In this document: in pieces, positions 52,469 through 62,336 of the stretch
How the letters are laid out: each line of letters begins with the position of its first letter
Numbering within the stretch: position 1 is the first letter of the stretch
Assembly (NCBI GenBank): GCA_964510065.1
Contig: CAZEAC010000012.1
Span: forward strand, 1-64,000
Source: CAZEAC01 sp964510065
GTDB lineage: Bacteria > Bdellovibrionota_C > UBA2361 > CAIXSY01
Direction of reading: 5' to 3'
DNA length: 64,000 bases
The notes under the pieces: generated by a model
Told to the model about the DNA's origin: nothing
The model's input: only the letters and a program-made list of their open reading frames with translations
The model's database searches: none
Program-made: the position numbers and the translations under genes

Positions 52469-53137
52469 ATGCCACGGATTCAAGAGGTTATTAAGATATT
52501 CTTTTTCGCGTTTACCCTCACCGCAGCCATTACCTGTACTCTGCCGCAGGCCTCGGTTGCGCAGACTCGAGCAAGGATTCAGGGAAATACCCCGCAAGAC
52601 TTCGTTGATTTTTTCTGTGTGAACGTCAAGGTGAAGCCCGGCGAGTTACAAGCGCTGGTACGCGCGCTTCAGGATCTGCTTGCAAGTTTGGAATTTATCC
52701 GGCTTGATCTTGGGAGCTTTGGAGTAGAGCTTAATCCGCCAAGCGCCTGTCTTCCGAATTTTAACTTTAATTTCAATATTCCTGGTCTTGACGGGCTGTT
52801 AGCCTGTATGAACCAGATAAATTTGAAGATCGATATTCAGCCCCCAGATTTAAGCGGTGTTGGGCAATGCCTTGCTGGGCTTCTTCCAAGTCTTGATCTA
52901 CAGCTTCCTAATTTTAACCCGCAGTCGATGCTTTCATGTCTTGGCAATATCAACGCCAATATTGATTTAAGCTCTCTTCTTTCAAGCCTCAATAATATTA
53001 TCCGGGCGATTTCCGAGATAGTGGAGGCGTTAAAACATCTCTTGCCGACAATTGAGGCGCTGATTGATCCAAACTTCTTACTTTCGATTAAGTGGCTCAA
53101 TAATTATTGCCGGAAAAATCGGGCCAGGTACCGGTAG
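52469..53137 (+). CDS. exported hypothetical protein of the conjugation-like cluster
   Basis: 222 aa. Signal peptide (FFFAFTLTAAITCTLPQASVA-Q). The mature protein is Leu/Asn-rich with repeated NFNFNFNIPGLD, INLKIDI and LPNFNP segments and five Cys (CVNV, ACLP, ACMN, GQCL, SCLG). Repeated Leu-x-Cys-Leu motifs suggest tandem amphipathic helices or strands. No family is recognised. An A/T-rich stretch with a hairpin follows, next to the convergent ATPase pseudogene. Confidence 0.6.
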   Translation: MPRIQEVIKIFFFAFTLTAAITCTLPQASVAQTRARIQGNTPQDFVDFFCVNVKVKPGELQALVRALQDLLASLEFIRLDLGSFGVELNPPSACLPNFNFNFNIPGLDGLLACMNQINLKIDIQPPDLSGVGQCLAGLLPSLDLQLPNFNPQSMLSCLGNINANIDLSSLLSSLNNIIRAISEIVEALKHLLPTIEALIDPNFLLSIKWLNNYCRKNRARYR

Positions 53138-53184
53138 TTGCTCGATTACTTTAGATAAGTTTGGTAATATTTAATTGCAATCAA

Positions 53185-53211
53185 TTTGCTACATTTACAA
53201 AGCGTAGCAAA
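53185..53211. terminator. hairpin between the exported gene and the ATPase pseudogene
   Basis: TTTGCTAC (53185-53192) and GTAGCAAA (53204-53211) form an 8-bp stem within AT-rich DNA. It sits between convergent stops. The T-run is weak. Confidence 0.4.
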
Positions 53212-53231
53212 ATGAGGGGCGCTTTAACTTT

Positions 53232-54462
53232 TCATACCATGCACGCAGGAATCTCAACGATCTGAGGATCGATGAGACGAACCTTGTCGGTATTTGATAT
53301 TACGATCCCCAAATTAAGGCCGTATTCAGAGATAAATGTTCGAAGTGGCTTGAGGTTGTCAGTATCTACGCTACGGCCATATTTTATTTCGATCGGAATT
53401 AACCCAAATTCCCCCTCAAGCACCAGATCAACTTCTCGCCCATCACTGGTGCGATAGAAAGATGGTTCGACTCTTAACGATGCGAGGGCACATCCCTTTA
53501 GGATCTCTTCGATGATCATAGCCTCCCAGAGACTACCCACGAGTGGTGATGAGCGTAGCTGGTTGAGATTGAATAAATAGAGTAGGTAGTTTGATAGCCC
53601 ACAGTCTCGATACAGCCCTTTGGGCATCTTAACAATTCTACGCACTGAAGAGCGGGCAAACGCGTTAATTCGACGCCATATAAATGTACCGTTCGCTATT
53701 TCGAGATACTCTCGTACGGTCGGTTGAGAGACTCCTAGGCTTCGAGCAATATCGGCCATGTTGATCAGCTTGCCATTTAGCTGTGCCAACATTGAGATGA
53801 ATAGCTTATAGGTTTCTATCTGGAGTCGCGGGAACAGGCGCCGAATGTCTCGATTAATGTAGGTGGCCACGTATGACTGAAACCAGCGCTCCCGATGTTT
53901 CGCGTCAGTAATCGACGCCACTTCAGGAAGGCCCCCTTCGAGGAAAAAAGACTCAAGCTGGCCGTAGCTCAACTGTGCTTTAAGGGAGAGAAAGTCATTG
54001 GGGCGAGGATTGCCTTTTAGGTAGCCGTAAAAAGCCGGCAGGTTTTTTGAATATCGCTCGGATGCCTTTAAAGAGGAGAGTTCTAAAATACCGATACGCC
54101 CGGCCAAGGTCTCAGAAACTCTGGAAAGAAGTTCGGGAGAGCTTGAACCAGTAAGTAAGAATCTTCCTTTACGAGCCCGATCCTGGTCAATGCTCACACG
54201 AAGTGCCGGAAATAGCTCCGGATAGATCTGGGCCTCGTCAATCAATACCTGGTTCGGATGTTGAATTAAGAAGTGCTCCGGGTCCCGTGCAAGCCACCGA
54301 AGGTCGCTATCCTTTTCCAGATCTAACTCAACCCAACCCAACCAGGAGCGGCCGAACGGCAGATCGTAGTCTTACCGACCTGCCTAGCTCCAAGGACTAA
54401 TACCGCGCTAAACTGCTCGAGATATTCTCTAATAGTATTAGACAAGTAGCGCGCTATTTGCA
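53232..54462 (-). pseudogene. frameshifted DUF4143-type AAA ATPase
   Basis: The main frame (53232-54341) is the C-terminal ~370 aa: VLIDEAQIYPELFPALR, FLLTGSSSPELLSR and the DUF4143-like part ending GLIPIEIKYGRS. The N-terminal start and Walker A lie in another frame: ATG at 54462 begins MQIARYLSNTIREYLEQF and then VLVLGARQVGKTT. The frames join at three tandem CAACC units (plus strand, 54329-54343). Removing one unit restores PGWVELDLEKD and a single ~400-aa protein. So the gene is broken by a 5-bp duplication, or switches by slippage. Such ATPases are common in mobile or accessory loci. Confidence 0.82.
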
Positions 54463-54713
54463 TTTTTAAAGTCTAACTTTAATATTACAAAAACACGATA
54501 TATATCTATCTATTTGAAATTGCTGCATGTTTAAGCCATTTTTAAAACTTTTCCGGGCACCATCGCAGCTGCTCAGACGTTTTCGTGTTCCCAGCGAACT
54601 AATTATTATTTTAACCACACAGTTTACTCGTTAACAGCGTCACATCGCCCCGCAATCCCGCCATAACTCTTAGTAGGGGTTCGGTATATTTCCGAGTGGG
54701 GTAGCAACGGATA

Positions 54714-55463
54714 ATGCGCACGGGGATCGCCACAATTTTTGTAGTTTTGACAGCTATTTCGGCTGGCATCACTCTTTCGCCGATCGACACGGTAGCTGAG
54801 AACCTTGTAACTGCAGACAAGCTTTTTGGTGAACGGAGCAACAAGTCAGGCGGCTTCTTTGAACGTGGCGCCGCGTCGAGCGTCTTCGCTGAGAAAGTCT
54901 CGTACCAAGATAAAGCTGAGCTAAAATATTTTCCTGATCCAAGCCCGACATTTAATCTCGCGCCTGAGCCGATCTTAGAAGCGCCAAAAACCAAAGAGCA
55001 AGAGGAAGCCGATAAAGCGAAGCTTATAGAGAAACTCCCTCCGGCGGAGCGTATCGTGATGCAGTACGGAAGTCCGCTTGAAGATCTTCCGGTGAAGGCG
55101 GTGAAAGATGCGCCGAAGCCGGTACAGGCGATCTATGAATGCCTTCAGAACCACGAAGACGAGCTCGCCTTTCAATACGCCAAGCAATATGCGCGCTACC
55201 TATCTGACATCCAGGAATCGAGCACTCGCGTGACCAGTATCATGGGCGAAGCTTTTAAGCGTGAAGATGTCGTGCAGGACGCGAGCTGGAAAAACGCGCC
55301 AAGACTAATCGAAGATCAGCTTCTCTCCGAACTTGATAAGAACCGCACCAAAGGTGAAGCCGAAGCGCAGATTCAGGACATTGATAAACGCGCGCAGGAA
55401 CTTTTGAAGAAGCTTAAGGATGAAAATTCCGCCGACTACGAGAGCGGGGAGGTTATACGATGA
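54714..55463 (+). CDS. exported hypothetical protein in the conjugation-like cluster
   Basis: 249 aa. N-terminal hydrophobic helix with a possible cleavage near 25-30. The middle region is Pro/Glu-rich (PSPTFNLAPEPILEAPKTKEQEEADK), then helical and charged to a coiled-coil-like C-terminus. No family is recognised. It may be a periplasmic structural or stability factor for the neighbouring secretion proteins. The last codons overlap the next ATG (ATGA). Confidence 0.55.
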   Translation: MRTGIATIFVVLTAISAGITLSPIDTVAENLVTADKLFGERSNKSGGFFERGAASSVFAEKVSYQDKAELKYFPDPSPTFNLAPEPILEAPKTKEQEEADKAKLIEKLPPAERIVMQYGSPLEDLPVKAVKDAPKPVQAIYECLQNHEDELAFQYAKQYARYLSDIQESSTRVTSIMGEAFKREDVVQDASWKNAPRLIEDQLLSELDKNRTKGEAEAQIQDIDKRAQELLKKLKDENSADYESGEVIR

Positions 55464-57202
55464 AATTAAAAGCATTCGCGCTGCTATGTGCAATGTGCAT
55501 CAGTGGTGCCACGATGGCGCAGACGCTTCCGCCGGCAGGGGCGGGGGGCGAGCCTAATGTGGGTGATATTAAGAAGATGCTTGATCCACAACCAGATCAG
55601 CCAAGTTCATATTATATAAATCGTAAAGACCTTACCGGCGAAGACGTTGATGTAACAACCTCCAACCCGACTCTTTATGATGAGAAGGGGAAACCGCTTG
55701 GAACAACGGGAACGATGTCAAATAACACCTTCCTTCTTCCCGGAACGTATCGCAATACGGAAGATATCGCGAATAGTGGTGATGCGAGTCTGCTTCAGGT
55801 GAATGCGCTTACAAGTGTTGCCGGTATTACCGGATCTACGGTCGCTCTCGTTGAGCCGCTTCTCCATACCGCGGCAAACAGCACCATTCAAAATGCAATT
55901 AGTGTGCATCGCAGCAATATGGACTCATTAAACTTCGCGCTGCAGCAGGCGATTCTTGATCCAGTAAATGGTGGAACGCAATATGCGCTTCTTGTCGGTT
56001 GTATTAAGGAGCAGCAACGCAAGAATCAGCTAAAATTTGATGCTGCGGTGGCTGGCTGCCTAAATGACCTGGTCAAGAACAGCACCACGCAACCGCCAGC
56101 AACAAAAGTTGAGCGCGATTTCTCTAATTTACCGGAGTGGCAGGCTACGAGAGAAGTTGGCCCGCCGACTAAGGAGCAGTTGCAGTCGATTCGCGGTTCG
56201 GATTTCGCATTCTATATCGCGCCCGATCAGGTTGATGTCAACAAGATGACGGACAAGCAAAAAGTTGAGTGGCAAGCTCGCAAAGATGAGCAGAAAAAAG
56301 CCGTTGATAATTTGAGAAACCTCTTTAGCAAAGGCTTCGGCGATATCGTTTTGATGTTGGACGGAGACGAAGACGAGAACAATCGCGAGTCACGCGAGAT
56401 CAAATCTTTCCCGATCGGTAATCCCGGCTTGAAGTTAAAGAAGTTAATAGAAGATGAGACAATACTTGCATACAATGCGCTCTTTTATCTGATGAATCGA
56501 AAGTGCGTCTTCCTCGCGGTGGAAGACCCTTCAGGGCTTGCCAACGGACATTTCGCGGAGTCTGAATTCCGTCGTGGGCTCACCACCGATCAGCTTGAAA
56601 CCGAGATGGAGCAGTCAAGCTTTTGGTACAGTAAGGCCTGGGTACCGAATGAAATGTTACGAGATGTGATGGTTCCAGGAGTTTTTACCTTTAAGCCGGC
56701 GTTCGGTGATCAGCTTTATCAGATCTTGGTTGGCAAGAAGATTACTCCCGGGCAGATCGATTGCAGCACATTGAATCCGATGAACACCGTCGATTACGAA
56801 GATAACGGCACGCCACCAACGCTTTTTGCCTACAACTTTGAAAACTTTACCGATGAGACAAAGAAGAAGCGTGCGACTCCGGCGCAGAATATCTTTAGAG
56901 ACACGGCTGAGTTTATTGCCAAAGCGAAAGTCTACAACTCACTTTTAGCGGTTGAAAACTTTGTGCGATCGACGCCGGATGATGGCAATAGAGCGCGATT
57001 CAAGAACGAAGTGCTGAAATTTATGTATTCAGCGCTTCCGCAGGGAAACAGCCTCGCCGAAGCGGCGTATTTGAATAAAGAGGCCTTTAAAATATTTCGC
57101 GAGCAGAAGGTTATGGCTCAGGCGGCGATTGTTTCGGGCCGGGGTGGGCAATCGATACTTTTCCCGCAGTTAGGTGATGGTGCAACACGTTACGGAGAGT
57201 AG
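55460..57202 (+). CDS. large exported protein of the conjugation-like cluster
   Basis: 580 aa. GGGGAGG at 55445 supports the ATG, which overlaps the previous stop. Signal peptide LCAMCISGATMA-Q. The mature part is helical and contains few Cys (GCIKEQQ, GCLNDL, KCVFLA, DCSTLN). It could be a TraH- or TIGR03755-like mating-pair component because of position between exported proteins and the TraG-like gene, but I see no diagnostic motif. Treated as unknown exported protein. Confidence 0.55.
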   Translation: MKLKAFALLCAMCISGATMAQTLPPAGAGGEPNVGDIKKMLDPQPDQPSSYYINRKDLTGEDVDVTTSNPTLYDEKGKPLGTTGTMSNNTFLLPGTYRNTEDIANSGDASLLQVNALTSVAGITGSTVALVEPLLHTAANSTIQNAISVHRSNMDSLNFALQQAILDPVNGGTQYALLVGCIKEQQRKNQLKFDAAVAGCLNDLVKNSTTQPPATKVERDFSNLPEWQATREVGPPTKEQLQSIRGSDFAFYIAPDQVDVNKMTDKQKVEWQARKDEQKKAVDNLRNLFSKGFGDIVLMLDGDEDENNRESREIKSFPIGNPGLKLKKLIEDETILAYNALFYLMNRKCVFLAVEDPSGLANGHFAESEFRRGLTTDQLETEMEQSSFWYSKAWVPNEMLRDVMVPGVFTFKPAFGDQLYQILVGKKITPGQIDCSTLNPMNTVDYEDNGTPPTLFAYNFENFTDETKKKRATPAQNIFRDTAEFIAKAKVYNSLLAVENFVRSTPDDGNRARFKNEVLKFMYSALPQGNSLAEAAYLNKEAFKIFREQKVMAQAAIVSGRGGQSILFPQLGDGATRYGE

Positions 57203-57224
57203 GTTTTTTGAAAATTGAATAAAG

Positions 57225-60200
57225 ATGTTTTTAATTAATATTCTACAGCAGCTCTTCTTACTTCAAGGTGGCACAACCGGCGGTGGTCCCGATGCCGCGG
57301 TGGTCTACGACTGCGCGCGCACAGGCGGTATATGCATGGGTAGTACCTTTACTGCGCTTGCTGCTGCTTTTCAGACCGAAGGAATGTTTGTCCAATCGGA
57401 CATGATTCATTATCTCCTTTACGGTGATATCGGTCTTTATGCGCCACTGCTCTACATGCTCTCGGCTTTTGGCGGAATGGTCGGCGTGGCGATCGGCATG
57501 CCGCCAAAGACGTATGTCTGGTTTTTCTTGGGTCCTGCATTCTACCACTGGCTTATTGCGACACCGTATCAGGTAAGTGGAACGGAGTGGCAGGTGGCAG
57601 GTTTCCCGCAGGATCAGCGCGAAGTGTGGAAGCTTGCCGAAGTCGGGTTGGTCAATTCGAATATCGTAAAGCGTCTCGGCATTGAGGTGTCTCGATCGCA
57701 GGCGCCGGGTGAATTGGTCGACGTTGCAATGCCCTTTGTGTGGTACGACTCAGTAGTAAGCGACACCGTACAGTGGCTGATTAAGTGGACCGGCGTGTAT
57801 TCGCAGCTCCCGAACGCCGCGGGAAGCGGAGGCGGAACTAACATTAACGAGCGGCCTGATAGAAACCTTGGCAGTTATAGCTTCGATGATGATCCCTCGA
57901 TTACTCCCGGAGGGCCAAAGTGGCATCTTTTATCAAATTTAAAGTGGACTTTCCTCGAAGGAATCACTGCGTCGATGCTCCACACGGCAGATCTTCGCGA
58001 CGCTTTTGTCACCTTTTTGTCCAGCGAGTGCGGCGACACACTTTCGCAGCATATTGACATCGACAGCTTTGTTGCCGCGCGAAATGCGCGTGGACAGAAT
58101 CTTCCTCTCTCGATATTTACCGGAACCGCCTCGACCGCGGATTACGAAGCGGTGCTTACAAGACTTAAGAGAACTGAGGTACCGGTTCCGCAATCGCTTC
58201 GAAATTTTGTGCAGAAGCGTTACCGCGTGACGCAGACTGGCGGCGCTTCGTCGGACCGCGAAGGGTTTGCGAGCTTTTTTGATCCTTCGAAGTACGATGC
58301 GATATCGCTGCGGGTAATTCAGGGCGATTCCGTAAGTTGTAAAGGCTACTTCGAGCTATTGATGAACGGTTTCCGTTGGGAGGCCGGGCATTCATTCCAC
58401 CAGCTTGTCACCTCGCATCGTCCCTACATTAAACCTGGCGATATTATTTACAGCCTTTTTTACGGCTGGGATATCAAAGGTTGCGGCGCGCCGTCGTCGC
58501 AGGCGAATAGCACGCAGGCCTGTGACACCAAAGATCAGCTGCTGAGCACTGCCGAGCAGACCAAGTATCTGCAGGATCTAATACTTGTGCATATGATCCG
58601 AAACGAGCTCCGGATAGCGCCGCGCATTCTCTTTAATCCGCGTTATTCCGAGGGCACTAAGGCGCAGGAATACGCGCAAACCCAGATGCGCACGATTGGT
58701 CAGAAACAGAAGTACGGCGAAGTGTATGCCTGGTCGCTGCTTGTACCGAAGGTGCAGGGCGTGTTGCTGTATGTTTTGGCGATGGGTTATCCATTTGCGT
58801 GCGTGCTGATTGTTGTTCCGGGCTGGCACAAGACAATCTTCACGTGGATGTCATTTTGGGCCTGGGCCAAGCTTTGGGATGTAGGCTTTGCGATTGTGCA
58901 GGTCATTGAGCGGTCAGTGTGGGCGATGAATGGCACCACCGCGGACGCCAAGGGTATCGCCGATCGAGTTATGGATCTACAGTACTGGTCCAATATTGAT
59001 GTGCGTTGTCCGAATGGTGCCTCGAACTTTAACGATCCGTTATTTGCGTGTGCCGTTCCCTCGGTGTGCGACGTTACCTGCGGAACAGCCTCGGAGACTT
59101 CGCCAGGCAACCTTCTTAAAATTTTTGATCGTGGAGTAGTCTTAAGTAACAGCCTCGATCTTGATCTCGCGAATTCCTACTACATCTACATCATGGGCGC
59201 GCTCTACATGTCCGTGCCCGCAGTCACAGGCCAGCTTGTGCTCGGCGCGAAAGCCGGAGCGGCGGGGCTTGTAAACAGCATGATTGGTGGTGTTGCCGGT
59301 GAAGCCGGTCGCGCGGTGGGATCGGCGTATTCTAGTGACATGACGCAGAAGGTGAAGTCCGATGGCGCGGCGGTTGCGCAGACGGGATACATGAAAGGCC
59401 TCCGTGGTAACGGTCTCACGCTTCAAGCAATGGACGCGGGAAATCGTGCCGCGGACATGGACGCCTTCGGTGCTTTGAACTCAGGTATGCGTGAAGCGTT
59501 TGATCAGCGCCAGCGTATTATGGAAAATAACGCGCAGAGCCTTAATACCGCATTCGATTCCGCAAGTGTTGCCGCAGAAATCGCTGGTTCTCCAAGACGT
59601 ATGGCCCAAGCCGCCGCCATTGGAGGTTTAGCTGCCGCTGCGAATAAGCTGCCTGCTGGTAGCAAAGAACGAGCGCTCGCCGAAGCAGCGACTGCCGCTG
59701 CAGTACTAGCTCCGGGCATGAGTGGTAGTGGCGGTGCTGGCGGAGGTGGTGGCGGAGGTGGAAATCCGTTCTTGTCTCTTGCTAAAAATGCTGCGAACCA
59801 GGCGTATGCGGCGGCGTCATCCGGACTACAGGCAAACCGCGCCGATTCATCTCTCGCTGCCGGCTACGGCCAAGCTGTCGGTCGAGGATATGGCTCGGCA
59901 CAGCAGCGGCTTGGTGCCCTAGGGCATTTCTACGGAGAAAACCAGGCCTGGCATATGAAAAATGATTATGCCACAGCGGCCTCCGGGGATCTCGGCGCTA
60001 TGGGCATTAATGCCGGCGTGCTCGATCCGGGACCAAAGCCGCTAAATTTTGAAGGTGCGGCAATGGCCGGAATGCTTGGTGGAGATGTTAAGGCTTCGGC
60101 CGAGTACACCGCTGGTCCGGGCCATGGATTCTTCAACAACATTCAGTCCAGTCATGAAAGTATGAAGGGAATTTTAGGTTCCGATGCCGGACGTGCTCTA

Positions 60201-60452
60201 ATGAACTCTTCATCGGCCTACTCTGCTATAAACCAGGGAGCGCTAGGTTTCTCAAGTAGCAGCCCTGCGCATTTCATGGCGATGGGTTCTTCGATTGGCG
60301 GAACTCCACCAGGGCATAGCGGTGTCGTTCCGACATTTACGCCGACCGTCGCCACTCAACTCTGGGCGGGAACTCCCAATTTGCAGGGCATGGTAAATGA
60401 AACAAAGACGCTGACTGATGGAATGGCGAAGACTTGGGGTGTGAATCGATAG
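57225..60452 (+). CDS. TraG N-terminal-like mating-pair stabilisation membrane protein
   Basis: 1075 aa. TM segments lie near 65-110 (LLYMLSAFGGMVGVAIGMPP...) and around 505-545 (VLLYVLAMGYPFACVLIVVPGWHK, TIFTWMSFWAWAKLWDVGF). A third cluster follows near 640-680. The W-K-LWDVGFAIVQ segment and the overall plan match TraG-N-type conjugation proteins. The C-terminal ~400 residues are Ala/Gly-rich and predicted cytoplasmic or surface-exposed, with a Gly run at about 831-842. No VirB4/TraC ATPase or relaxase is inside the window. It is the largest gene of the cluster. Confidence 0.65.
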   Translation: MFLINILQQLFLLQGGTTGGGPDAAVVYDCARTGGICMGSTFTALAAAFQTEGMFVQSDMIHYLLYGDIGLYAPLLYMLSAFGGMVGVAIGMPPKTYVWFFLGPAFYHWLIATPYQVSGTEWQVAGFPQDQREVWKLAEVGLVNSNIVKRLGIEVSRSQAPGELVDVAMPFVWYDSVVSDTVQWLIKWTGVYSQLPNAAGSGGGTNINERPDRNLGSYSFDDDPSITPGGPKWHLLSNLKWTFLEGITASMLHTADLRDAFVTFLSSECGDTLSQHIDIDSFVAARNARGQNLPLSIFTGTASTADYEAVLTRLKRTEVPVPQSLRNFVQKRYRVTQTGGASSDREGFASFFDPSKYDAISLRVIQGDSVSCKGYFELLMNGFRWEAGHSFHQLVTSHRPYIKPGDIIYSLFYGWDIKGCGAPSSQANSTQACDTKDQLLSTAEQTKYLQDLILVHMIRNELRIAPRILFNPRYSEGTKAQEYAQTQMRTIGQKQKYGEVYAWSLLVPKVQGVLLYVLAMGYPFACVLIVVPGWHKTIFTWMSFWAWAKLWDVGFAIVQVIERSVWAMNGTTADAKGIADRVMDLQYWSNIDVRCPNGASNFNDPLFACAVPSVCDVTCGTASETSPGNLLKIFDRGVVLSNSLDLDLANSYYIYIMGALYMSVPAVTGQLVLGAKAGAAGLVNSMIGGVAGEAGRAVGSAYSSDMTQKVKSDGAAVAQTGYMKGLRGNGLTLQAMDAGNRAADMDAFGALNSGMREAFDQRQRIMENNAQSLNTAFDSASVAAEIAGSPRRMAQAAAIGGLAAAANKLPAGSKERALAEAATAAAVLAPGMSGSGGAGGGGGGGGNPFLSLAKNAANQAYAAASSGLQANRADSSLAAGYGQAVGRGYGSAQQRLGALGHFYGENQAWHMKNDYATAASGDLGAMGINAGVLDPGPKPLNFEGAAMAGMLGGDVKASAEYTAGPGHGFFNNIQSSHESMKGILGSDAGRALMNSSSAYSAINQGALGFSSSSPAHFMAMGSSIGGTPPGHSGVVPTFTPTVATQLWAGTPNLQGMVNETKTLTDGMAKTWGVNR

Positions 60453-60503
60453 AGCACCTTCGGTCAATAAGACTACGTAGCGGCGGATTACCGCGGAGTG
60501 TTT

Positions 60504-62312
60504 ATGAGATCAACTTGGCCAAAACAGGATGTATATCGGCGGATGTCGGGAAAAATGGATTTCCCGCAATTTGTCAGTTCTGATCGTGATATGCAGGCGG
60601 GTCAGGAATCCATGTTGGGTAGTGGAAGTGGCGCACCTCGTGCCGAGGAACATACAAAGCACGATGGACAACCCCGGCGCCAAAAAAGCCCTGAAGAGAA
60701 AAAGCGTGAAATGATTGAAGAGCATGATAAGAAGGAATATCAACGGCAGTCGGCGTTTTGGGATTCAGTTTGGAAGAAGGGCAAGCAGACATTGAGGCAG
60801 GATCGCGGAACTGGGAATTATGAGAAAGCAAAAGCTGGACTCAATCATGAACTACGCGGTTTCTCCACAAGTAATCTTGATCATATTCGTGGTAACATCA
60901 CGACAGGTCTTGGCGCGGCCGCGCAAGCGTACCCGTTCCTAGAAAATAGCTACCGGCACGTAATTGAGCACGCGCGAGAGCTGTGGGGGTTGGGTGTAGC
61001 TTTTGACAGATCTGTCGCATCATTTAAGTCCGTAAGACGCTCGTGTTGGGTTGTGGAGGAAGTCGGTATCGCGAATTGGGCAATAGCACAAAATTATCTG
61101 AATCTTGCGGAATCGCAAATCAAAAGGTTCAAAGATCTTCAGGAAGCGCTAGGTTCCGCGAAAGAGAGAGATGGTGAGGCGCTCGGTAAATTGAAAAAAG
61201 AAGGCTCGAGTTCGGCTCAATCTCTCGGTGCCGGACTGATGCGGGTAAATGAATCTATCGCTTTTCTCGAAAGCTCAGTCGTGCAAAGCGCAATCGCCAA
61301 TTTGGGCGATACTAAAGAGGCCCGTTTTGTTCGGATGGCGTATGAACTAAGTCGAGAAAAGCTCGACCTTATTAAAAAGGATTTTTGGCGGTTTACTTCT
61401 CAAGAGACGATGATTTTGGCGCAGCTCCAGTATTCTGGGGCACAGAGGGATATCGCCAAATTCCTCGAAAGTGTGCCCGAGATTAGGCGGAGCGGAACGA
61501 GGCCGCCTAACTGGCTAGGCCCCTATATTGATACCGAACTTAGGGAATATTTTCTTCAAATCGGTCCGCTGGAAAGCAATCCCATTGAAAAGCTTAGGAA
61601 AATTGCAGATACGGGACTAGCTAGATCGTTAGTCGAAATGGGCATTGAGCCGACTAAAGCCGCGAAAATTTCCGATCAATTGATCGAGAGAATGACTCCC
61701 TTATACCGGAATGCGTATTTCGAGCGCGCAACATTGCAGAATTATTTTGAAGAGGTGCAGAACAAGAAACTCAGTCCGATAGCATACGGAGTCTTGGAGA
61801 TAACGGCCAATGCTGGTTTGAAAGTTACCCTTCGTTCTCGGCATGACGAGACCTTAGTCTTCATTAGTGGACCGCGTTCACATCGGATCCTTGAAAGCCT
61901 CCATTTTATTCGGGACTTTGCACGTGCTCAATTTAACGACACAAACTCTGCAACACGCGCTGGGGTAGTGCTAAGTTTTCCAAGATCAAAGGTGGCCGTG
62001 GAAAACGTGGAAAGTATGGCGGCTAAGTTTGCGCGCAATTCGAAATGCGGCGAGATCTTTTACGGAAATGGGTGGGGAGTGAATTTTGGGGCGCCAGCCT
62101 GGGAAAGTTTTGTTTTTGAGGGGAAGCCAATGACGGTAAAGGCAGTAATTGGCGCCGAAATGGGACCGGAGCCAAAAGGGAAATTGACGGAGCGATTTGA
62201 TAGGACTACTTGTGCTAACTTTAAGAAGGCTCCGTTTGGAAGAGTCAAAGATCACGTGGCTCTGCACTTAAACATTAGCCAGGTTGCAGATGACCATCCG
62301 GATCTTTTCTAA
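60504..62312 (+). CDS. hypothetical protein downstream of the TraG-like gene
   Basis: 602 aa from ATG 60504, with GCGGAG upstream; a GTG at 60498 is an alternative. N-terminal ~80 residues are polar and disordered (Lys/Glu/Gln-rich, EEKKREMIEEHDKKE). The middle is helical with coiled-coil character. The C-terminal ~180 residues are alpha/beta (ITANAGLKVTLRSRHDETLVFISGPRSHRIL). No signal peptide. No family recognised; possibly a cytoplasmic partner of the conjugation-like cluster. Confidence 0.6.
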   Translation: MRSTWPKQDVYRRMSGKMDFPQFVSSDRDMQAGQESMLGSGSGAPRAEEHTKHDGQPRRQKSPEEKKREMIEEHDKKEYQRQSAFWDSVWKKGKQTLRQDRGTGNYEKAKAGLNHELRGFSTSNLDHIRGNITTGLGAAAQAYPFLENSYRHVIEHARELWGLGVAFDRSVASFKSVRRSCWVVEEVGIANWAIAQNYLNLAESQIKRFKDLQEALGSAKERDGEALGKLKKEGSSSAQSLGAGLMRVNESIAFLESSVVQSAIANLGDTKEARFVRMAYELSREKLDLIKKDFWRFTSQETMILAQLQYSGAQRDIAKFLESVPEIRRSGTRPPNWLGPYIDTELREYFLQIGPLESNPIEKLRKIADTGLARSLVEMGIEPTKAAKISDQLIERMTPLYRNAYFERATLQNYFEEVQNKKLSPIAYGVLEITANAGLKVTLRSRHDETLVFISGPRSHRILESLHFIRDFARAQFNDTNSATRAGVVLSFPRSKVAVENVESMAAKFARNSKCGEIFYGNGWGVNFGAPAWESFVFEGKPMTVKAVIGAEMGPEPKGKLTERFDRTTCANFKKAPFGRVKDHVALHLNISQVADDHPDLF

Positions 62313-62336
62313 GCTTGTAAAGTTTAAAAGAAGTTT

